This document shows positions 55,761-64,000 of a stretch of 64,000 nucleotides of DNA, one piece after another. The first letter of the stretch is position 1; each line of letters opens with the position of its first letter. The translations under genes and the position numbers were made by a program. Location of the stretch: NCBI GenBank assembly GCA_039000515.1, contig JBCFYV010000933.1:62001-126000 (forward strand), written 5' to 3'. This DNA comes from Timema cristinae (Eukaryota; Arthropoda; Insecta; Phasmatodea; Timematidae). A model generated the notes under the pieces. That model worked only from the letters and a program-made list of their open reading frames with translations. It was not told where the DNA came from and ran no database searches.

Positions 55761-58500
55761 TTTTATTTAAACAAAATTAAAAAAAATTTGGGGGTGAATT
55801 TAAGGGGTCCGAAAATGTTTTAAAAAAAAGGGGGCTTCCCCCAAAAAAAAAATTTTTTTTTTTAAAAATTTCCCCCAAAAAATTTAAAAAATTATTTTTC
55901 AAAAAAAACGGGAAAAAACCCCTTTTTGAAAGAAAATTTTTTTAATTTAAAAATGGAACCTTTTTAAAAAAAAATTAATTACTTTAAGGGGTTTGTTTCC
56001 CCAAATATTTAAAAAAAAAAAAAAACCCCGTTTCTCCAAAAAACCGACCCTAAAGTTCCCCCCAAAACCCAAACCGGAAAAGGAAAAAGGGGGGAACGCC
56101 CCTTAAAAAAGGGGAAAAAAAAGAAAAAAACAAACCCCTTTTTAATTTAGCCAAACCCTTTTTTCTGGAGGGGGGGAAATTTTTTTAAAAATAAAAATGG
56201 GTTTCCCCCAAAAAAAAAAAACAAAGGTCCTTTTCAGCTGGGGAAACTTTTAAAAAATTTCCCCCAAAAAGAAAAAAAAAAAATTTTTTGGAAAAACCCC
56301 CTTTTAAAAAAAAATTGGCCCTTTAAAATAAAAAAAAAAATTACCCAAAAGGGAAAAAAAAGAAAATTTAAATTGGGGAAAATTTTTTTTTTAAAAATTT
56401 AAGAAAAATTCCCACCCCCCCCAAAGATTTTTTGAAAATAAAATTTTTAATCTTTTTTAAAAAAGGGCCCAATTATTTTAAAAAAGTTTCTTTTTTTAAA
56501 ATTGCCAATTTAGTTTATTTATGTTTGAAAAAGTTTTAAAAGGGGAAAAAAAAAAGCTTTGGCCCTTTAAAAAACCCTTTTTTTTTAATTTTTTAATAAA
56601 TTTAAAATTTCCAAATTTTAAATTTTTGGCAAAAGCGAAAAAAGGGGAAAAATTTTTTTTTCCAAAAAATTTTTTTAAAACCTTTAAAAAAAAATTTAAA
56701 AATTAAAAAAAAAAAATTAAAATTTTTAAAAAAATTTAATTTTATTTAAAAAATCGGTATTTTTTTTGAAACAAAAGTAAAAAAATTTTTTTAAAAATTT
56801 TTTTAAAAATTCAAAAAAAAAAAAATAAAATTATTTTTTTCCCAAATTTATAAAAAAAAATAATTTTTGTAAAATTTTTTTAAAAAAAATTTAAAAAATT
56901 TTAAAAAAAATTGGGGAAAAAAAAACCCCAAAAAGGGGGGGTTTTTTAAAATTTTTAAAAACTTTGAAAAATTTTTTTGTTTAAAACCCCAAAAGGGGGG
57001 AAAAATTTTTTTCTTTTCCCAAAAAAAATTTTTTTTGAATTTTCTTTTTTTTTTAAAAAAAAAGAATTTTGACAAACAAAACTTTTAAAAAGATTTTTAA
57101 ATTTTAAAAAAAAAAGAAACCTTAAAAAAAATTTTTTAAATTTTATTTAAAATTTTTAGAAAAAATTTTGGTTTTTATTAAAAAAAAAAAATTTTTAAAA
57201 AATTTTTAAAAAAATTTAAATTTTTTTAAAAAATTTTTCTTAAAATTAAAAGGGGGGAAAAAAAAAGGGGGGAAAACAAACCCCCGTTTTAAATTTTTTT
57301 TCAATTTTTTAAAAAACTTTTTCCCCAAAAAAAATAGTTTTTATTTAATTTTTTTTAAAAAAAAAAATTGGGGAAAGGGGTAAAAGGGGGGGAAAAATTT
57401 TTAAAAAATTTAAAAACCAAAAAATTTTTTGGGGTTCAAATTTTTAAAACCCTTACCCCAAACCCCGGGGATTTGGGGCCGGGGGGGTTTTTTAAAAACC
57501 CCCCCGATTTTTTGTTATTCCCAAAAAAACCCAAAATTTTTTCAAAAAAAAATTTTTAAAAATTTAAATTTTAATGGGAAAAGGGGGGATTAAAAAAAAC
57601 CCCAAAAAAATTTTAAAAAAATAAAAAAAACCCCCCCAAAAAACCCCCTCTTTTGGGGGCCCCCTTTTAAAAAAACGCCAGGGTTTTTTCCCCCCAAGGG
57701 GTTTTTTGGGTTTTAATTTTCCCAATTGCCCATCTTTTGCTTTACCTTTTTCCAACCCCCCCAAAATTTTTTAAATTTTTTAAAATTCCCCCAACCCTTT
57801 TAAAAAACCCCCCCAAAAAACCCCCAACCCAGAAAAAATTTAAAGTTTTTAAAAATTTTCCATTTTCCCTTTTTAATTTTTTTTACTTCTTAAAAAATTT
57901 TTTTTTAAACAAATTTAACCCCCCAAACCCCCCCAAAATTTCCCCCCCAAAAACCCCAAAACCCCCCAGGGACCCTCGGGGGAAATCCTACCCCCGCAAC
58001 CCCCAGGCCAAAAATTTGGGAATTCCCAAAAAAGGCCTATTAAACAATTTCCCCCTTAAAAAAAATTTTTTATAAAAAACCCCTTTTTTTAAAAAAATTT
58101 TTGAATTTAAATTTAATTTCCCAAAATTTTTGGGGTTTTCCCCTTTAAAAAAATTTAAAATTTTTTTTCCCCCCCCTTTTTTTTAAAAAGGATAATTCCT
58201 TTTTTTAAATTATTTTATAACCCTTTAACAAAACCCAAAAAAAATTTTTTTTTTAAGAAAAAAGGGGTTTTTTAAAGGAACCCAAAAACCCCTTTTAATT
58301 TCCCCTTAATTTCCCGTCCTATTTGGGGGGGAATGCCTTCAAAACCTTTAAAACCAAAAAAGGAAAGTTTCCCCTCCCTTTTAAAAATAATTTAAAGGGG
58401 AAAAAAAAATTTTTTTTAAAAAAAAATTTTAAAAATATATTTAAAATTTTCCCCTTTAAAAAATTTTATAAAAAAATTTAAAATTTAAAACCCCAATTTT
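55760..58500. other. extreme homopolymer sequence, no content
   Basis: It consists almost only of runs of A, T, G and C four or more bases long, with hardly any alternating dinucleotides. Open stretches are Phe/Lys/Pro-rich and meaningless. It is most likely a consensus artefact over what may be the PolB C-terminal half and downstream element sequence. Confidence 0.6.
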
Positions 58501-60050
58501 AGGTAAACTTTTTTCCAAAAAAATTTTTTAATTTTCAACGCCATAAAAATTTTTTTCCCGGTTGAACCAAATTTTTAAAATTTTTTGGGATAAACGGGAA
58601 AGCTTAAATTTTTTTAACCATCTAATAAATTTAAATTTTTTCCTTAGTTTAAAATCTTTTAATGAACATAAAAACCCCTTGGCCATGTTTGGTTATAAAA
58701 AAACGACCCAAAGTCACGCCTTTAAGAGAGATCATAAATCTCCAATTTTTTCTTTTAAACGACCCCTTTTCCTCCAGGAGTGGGCTTTTGACGAACGAGC
58801 CCAATAAATCACAAAAAAAATAGGTAATACACCGCTTTCCGCTTAATCTTTTTTCTATTTATTTAAAAACCAAATTACACACATGAAGGGGTTGATATCT
58901 TATTTGAGCCCGTAAATTGATAGAATGTACCTTGTATTTTTTGGGCCCCCTTTTTGTTTATAAAAATATTGTCTTTTATGTTTAAAATTTGTTGGCCCGT
59001 GGTCCTTTTTCTCCTAATAATTCCCATTTTGCCCATACAAAATTATTTTCAACTAAAAAACTAAAATTTTAAACCCCAATCCAATTTAAATAATCCAAAG
59101 AAAAAAAATTTGAATTTTTTTTGATTGGAAAGTTCTTTAATCAATTCCTTTCCACCCCCGTTAATTTTAAAATTTTTTTCAAATTTATCAATGTAACGGG
59201 AAATTTTAATTCCCTTGGAAAAAAAAAAAATTAATTAATTGGGCGCTTTAGAAAAAAAAAAAATTTAAAAAACAAAACTTTAAAAAAGAACATCGGAAAT
59301 GTTTTTTTAAATAAAAAAGGGTTTATAATCAAAAATTTACAAATTTAAAAAATTATATTTAAATTAAAGAGGCCCTTTTTACGTGGGAAGTTAAATTTTA
59401 GAAGGGTTTACAATACCTTTTTTTCAAATTGAGGTAGTACTTAAAAACCGAATTAGCCACCACCCAAAAACGTCCCAAAATTATTAATTAAAGTGTTTCA
59501 ATTTACTTAATTAAAACAAAAAAAAATTTTCTTTTGGTTTAAAAAAGGTAGACTGTTAAAATTTTAAAATATTTTGTTGGGGAAAAAAAAAACTATTTCC
59601 CATAAAATGAATTTTTTAAAAAGAAATTTTTTTAAAAAAAAAGTTTTATTTCAAAAATTTTTTTTGGGTTAATTTGTTTTAAAGAAAAAGTTAGACATTG
59701 GCCCAAAAATACCAAAAAATGAATACTAAAAAACCCCTGTTAAAAGTCACTTCGCATAATTTTTTGGTTGGCCTAGATCACGTGATACCCCCCAAGTAAC
59801 GTTCACTTAAAGTAAAAGACCTCCCAGGACATCTCTACGTTAAGTTTTTTTGAAAACGTAACGCTTTTTTTTTAAAAAACAAAAATTCCTTTGCGTTAAT
59901 TTTACGCAAATTAATTTTAAGGAAAGGGTTAAGTTGAATGGGGAGAAAAAAACCTATCTGGAAAGGTAATCACGCCATTTCGATTTTCCCTAAAAAACCT
60001 TTGAGATCAAGATAAAAGAAAAGAAGAAATAAAGATAAATATACTATTAA
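58500..60050. other. AT-rich, no gene resolved
   Basis: An open stretch at 58562-58807 on + has a Lys/His-rich end (SLKSFNEHKN, TTQSHAFKRDHK) that could be compared with a PolB C-terminus, but distance and residues do not fit well. Nothing else is visible. Confidence 0.3.
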
Positions 60051-60420
60051 TCACGTTCGTGACTTAGGTGGTGAAAAATTTTTCGGCGTACATTTCCCAA
60101 GTACGCCCCCGGAATAGGGCAATCCCGGCCCTCGGCACCCCGGGCCTACCCCTCTGAAAAAAATCCCCAAAACCCATCCACTGCCATTTTTTTTAAAATT
60201 CTTGAAAAAATTTACACTTTTTTTTAAACAAAAACTCAAAGAAAAACGTTTTTTTATGGTTCTCCAAAGAAACACCAAAAAGGGTTTTTAAATTTTGATA
60301 GGCAAGGGAACGCAAAAAAAATTTTTTTCCTAGGAAAAACGAACAAACAAACTTTAGAGCGCTTTTGAATAAACCAAAAACCCTTTTAGTTTGAAATCCT
60401 TGGAAATTGGAATACATTTA
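60050..60420 (-). pseudogene. possible PolB N-terminal fragment (weak)
   Basis: The minus strand reads KKSVNFFKNFKKNGSGWVLG near 60150-60240, resembling the F....GSGW block that precedes the conserved N-terminal domain of Polinton polymerase proteins, also seen at about 53170 in the plus-strand gene (FVSRDSGW). Upstream residues are Phe/Lys-rich. The following block does not match clearly. It could be chance in AT-rich sequence. Confidence 0.25.
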
Positions 60421-63400
60421 AACCAAATTAGATCTACCATCCAAAAGAGGGGGTTCAAACATTTAAAAAAGGGAAAAAAAAAAAAACACAAAATTTAACA
60501 ATCGAAGAGTGGGCGGGGTTTAGTGAACTTGTTAAAACCCGCTGGTAAGCTAAATAACACCCACACACCAATTTGAGATAGATGGGGCTTTTTCTAAACG
60601 GCCCGCCCTCAAAGGTCGAAAACACGGGCCCCCAGACGTTTAACCAAATTTGTGATTCCCCTCAATGAACTACTTAACTTAAAATTTCCCCAAAGGGAAA
60701 GGAAACTTATAAAAAAAGGGAAACGAATATCCCACAACCATAATTTTTTAAAAAACTTTTTTCAAAAAAGAGAACAAAAATGGGTATAAATAAATAAAAA
60801 ATTTCATCAAGAATGAAACGTCTTTACAACCTTTTCCAATGGCCCATACCATGAGCCCCAAAATTTTAAAAAAAGCGAACATCTCGCAAACTCGGAAAGC
60901 TAAAATTTTGGCGTAAAAGGGCAACAATTAAACCTCAGCCTAACCTCGAAATTTTTTTCAATACGCCCAATTCCCCAAAATTTATAACCTTTTAAACATT
61001 ATTTTTTAATACTCATCAGCCCCAAAAAAGGGGGAAGGGGTAAATGTTTTTAAACCAAACGCGTTTTCCCAAGATTTTGGGTTTTGGGATTGCCCCACAT
61101 TAGTTTGGGCCAAACCCTCTCGTTTACACTCACAAACGGGTTTTGTAAAAACAATTTCCCTTTTCCCCCCAAAAAATTTTTGGGGGGGGCGCTGAGGGCG
61201 GCGGGTAATTCATGTTTAAAAGGGGAAAACCTCAAAAAAAAACCCCAAAAAAGAACAATTCAAATACAAAAAAACTTTAAAAGTTTAAATGAAAAAACCT
61301 TGCGGGGTTTTATTTTTTAAAGTTCATAGACAAGGTAAAATTATGAATGACAAAAATTTATAGGTTTTTAAAGTTCGAATCAAACTTTTTAAAACCTTTG
61401 AAAAAAATTTAAACCAAAAGCGGGTTTTTAGGGGATTACCCCCAATAATAAAAGTGCACAAAACGTAACATCTAAATAGTATAAAGAACAAAATATGATC
61501 CACAATCTTTACGCGATTTTTTAAAATTTTTTATGGGCCCCAATTTTACGTTTAAACATGCCGGACATAATATATCTAAATCTTAACTGGGAAAATTTTT
61601 CCTTGTCATTTAAAAAAAAAAACAAATCCCAAACGAAAATAAAAATCCCCTAACTTTTTTTCACAAAAAAATTAAAAACTGAAAAATCTTAAAATCCAAA
61701 AACTTAATGCATACTGCTAAGGGGCAAAAGTTTTTTAAATTTTATGTAGGGGGATATTTGAAGAAAGCAACCCAAAAGCCCGTATGAAAGTTTTTAATTT
61801 CCAATTTTTCATTGGGAAAATCACAAAAACGCAGTTTTAAAAACAATTCCCATTCATTATGAAATAACAACCCAAAATGCCTAAACGGAATTTTAAAACG
61901 TTAAAAATTTTATCTAAACCGAATTTTGCTTACATCGTTTAAATTTTTTAAGCGTTCGCGCTGTTCAGGGGGAAATTTCCAAAGCCAGCCCAAGATTGGG
62001 CCTCACAATTCAAAATGGTCATCTTTTTAAACGCACAAAACACGGCTTGCAGAACAAAAGTCCCAAGGGGGGGGGGGGGGGGGCCAAAGAACGTAGACCC
62101 CGGGGGGAGAAGGTTCTAGGAGCCTAAAGGATCTAGTAGAAGCCCGCTCGTAAAAAATTTGGGGAAATGTTTTCTTTTTTTCTTTTTATGGTCTTTGGGC
62201 AAGCAGAAAACGTGATGTATTCCAGGGGGGGGCGCCTCATCTTTCAAGGAAGGGCTTGATGGCCCGGGGTTTTTATAAGTGGCTCGCAGTGTTTAAAAAA
62301 GAGCATGGCCCTGGACGTCTTTTTAAATTGGGTAAGTTTTCAATTTCCAGTATTGGGAAAACTTACTAGGGGAAAAATATTACACAGTCAATTTTTTTTT
62401 TGTTAAAAATCCCAAAAAATTTTTATTTTTTCAATGAAAAAACTGTGTAAAAAAATTTAATTAAAACCCCCAATTTTATTTTATAAAATTAAATTCTTTT
62501 TTAATTTATTTGAATTCTTTTTTAATGCTAAAAACCCAAAAACCAAAAAAAAATTTTCTCTTTTAAATTTAAATTTCAACCATGGCCTTCTTCGCCAAAA
62601 ATAGAAATATTCCAAAAATTTAAATTTTTTCCATTTAACATTAAAAACACCTTTATCGCAAACAAAAAGAAACATTATTTTTCGTGTAAAGAATTAATTT
62701 TGGCAGATACATAAAATGTCACAAAAATATCACCATAAAAAAATATAATCAATAATCAAAACAGTTTTTTAAACACAATTAGTGAAAAAAATGATTGTAA
62801 ATTAAAATTTTTTTTGTTTTTTAAAAAAAATAGGGCTTTTTAATTAAAAATACACAAGAAAATTTTTAAAACATTATAACTAGTTTTGACCCCATAAGTA
62901 CTGTTTTTTTTTACATTTAATTGAAGCCCTAGTATATCAACCAAGATATTTAAAAAAAAAAGTTTTGAAGATATTTGGGGAATAGAAAAATTTATAAATT
63001 TATTCAAGTAAAGCCAGCTACGGGAAGGGTTAAAAACTACTTACGTTTTACCATCATGTTTAAAAAATTAAGTTTTTTTTATTAGTCCAACCATTTCCAA
63101 GAAATTAAGTTTGTTGATTATGTTTTTTATTACAAAGACAGACAAAAATTTTTTTAATTCAGCCGAAAACACTTTTTTTAAAAAAGGGTTTTTTAAAATA
63201 TTTCAAAAGGGGTTTCCCGTGATAGTACGGTGCCCCTCTATTTGAAAATTTTTTAAAAAGTTTTCTAAACTTTCCCAAAAGGGAAATGTGAAAATTTTTT
63301 TCCAAAATCATCTTTTTCCCTAATAATATTTTAATATCCCAAATTTCTCTCTATATTATTAATATTTGTTGTTAAAAACTTAATTCCCCTATATTAAGGG

Positions 63401-64000
63401 ATTGCTTTTTAACATGATATTTTAAACCACTTTAAAATCACGCCAACAATCCTTCCTCCTGGTTCACCAAATCATAAATACTTTTTTAATTTTCAATTTT
63501 TTTTGTAGAATTTAAATGAGAACTTTTTTAGGGAATAATTTTTTGTATTTGAAGAAACTTTAGTTTTGATAAATTAAAAAGCTTTCTTTAGGTTTTACTT
63601 TTAAAAAAAGGGTTAAAACGCGTTTGCTCCGCGTGTTTGAAACACGCCCCAAAAAACCAGCCCGGTATTGTTTTAAAAGTACAAAAATTTTTTTTCTATA
63701 ATTTTAAAAATTCTCAGCCAAGGCCGTAGCCAGCGAAAATTTCGGGGGGGGGGGGGGGGTTTTGGGGGCATGGGAAGGGTTGAGAGGCATGTTTTGCTAA
63801 GAAATTAAAAAGGCAAAAGTTTCCCTATAACCTTTTTAAACAGTAAAAAAAGGGCAGATTTTAAAAAAAGGCCTTTTGATACTAACTTTTAAAGAAACTT
63901 AAAACAGCGCCTTCTAACTTTATTTCTAACTAAATTTAAATTGAAACCTTCTTAAATGATGGTTTTTTCCCCCAACAACTAACTTTTTTTTTTTAGAAAA
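60420..64000. other. AT-rich low-quality sequence, no gene seen
   Basis: No conserved reading on either strand. There are two long G runs (about 62066-62084 and 63746-63761). A ggccgtagccagcg...G-run...ttttggggg segment at 63720-63775 resembles a repeat seen widely in invertebrate genomes, but its class is not determinable here. Confidence 0.4.

Noticed and set aside
56521..58075. Open stretches rich in Phe, Lys, Asn and Pro
   Set aside because: They are products of homopolymer runs and show no sequence complexity.
62060..62086. G-run as a G-quadruplex regulatory site
   Set aside because: A single long G run in poor-quality sequence; run length cannot be trusted and no gene is nearby.

Overview
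This window is a transposon graveyard from a eukaryotic genome, most likely an arthropod and probably an insect. The reasons are the mix of element types (Ty1/copia, Jockey-type and R1-type non-LTR retrotransposons, a tRNA-derived SINE with a (TAA)n tail, and Polinton/Maverick-type DNA elements), the intron-containing mobile gene, and the lack of any operon-like gene layout. No ordinary host gene, rRNA, tRNA gene or CRISPR array could be supported. Almost every coding region carries many small frameshifts. A second problem is uneven base-level quality: about 43.1-53.4 kb reads cleanly, while much of the rest shows exaggerated homopolymer runs, extreme at about 55.7-58.5 kb. Many 'pseudogene' calls may therefore be consensus error rather than true decay.

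Layout. 1-3.7 kb: 3' part of a copia-type element (protease-like, integrase, RT/RNase H, polypurine tract, start of the 3' LTR). About 4.0-10.9 kb: a GC-rich non-LTR retrotransposon on +, interrupted at about 4.8-6.5 kb by the 3' end of an R1-like element on -. 11.2-16.17 kb: 5' half of a Jockey-type LINE. 16.169-33.272 kb: a 17.1-kb element with about 0.56-kb terminal inverted repeats and an exact 6-bp target duplication. 33.27-34.7 kb: 3' half of the same Jockey-type LINE, its reading resuming where the first half stops. 34.7-43.4 kb: a second Jockey-type LINE flanked by two copies of a complex about 0.9-kb repeat unit, the second copy carrying a SINE. 43.4-49.1 kb: a fairly intact R1-like LINE. 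49.2-55.8 kb: a second Polinton-like gene cluster on +, consisting of a two-exon small gene with a repeat-filled intron and then a PolB-type gene. 55.8-64 kb: low-quality AT-rich sequence with almost no readable content.

The main result is the 17.1-kb element. Its size, inverted repeats, 6-bp target duplication and minus-strand genes (a PolB palm region, two virion-type structural genes, a possible integrase) mark it as a Polinton/Maverick, i.e. an adintovirus-like endogenous element. The cluster at 49.6-55.8 kb carries a PolB of a visibly different lineage, so two such elements lie within 40 kb. Family assignments rest on remembered conserved patterns, not on database searches.
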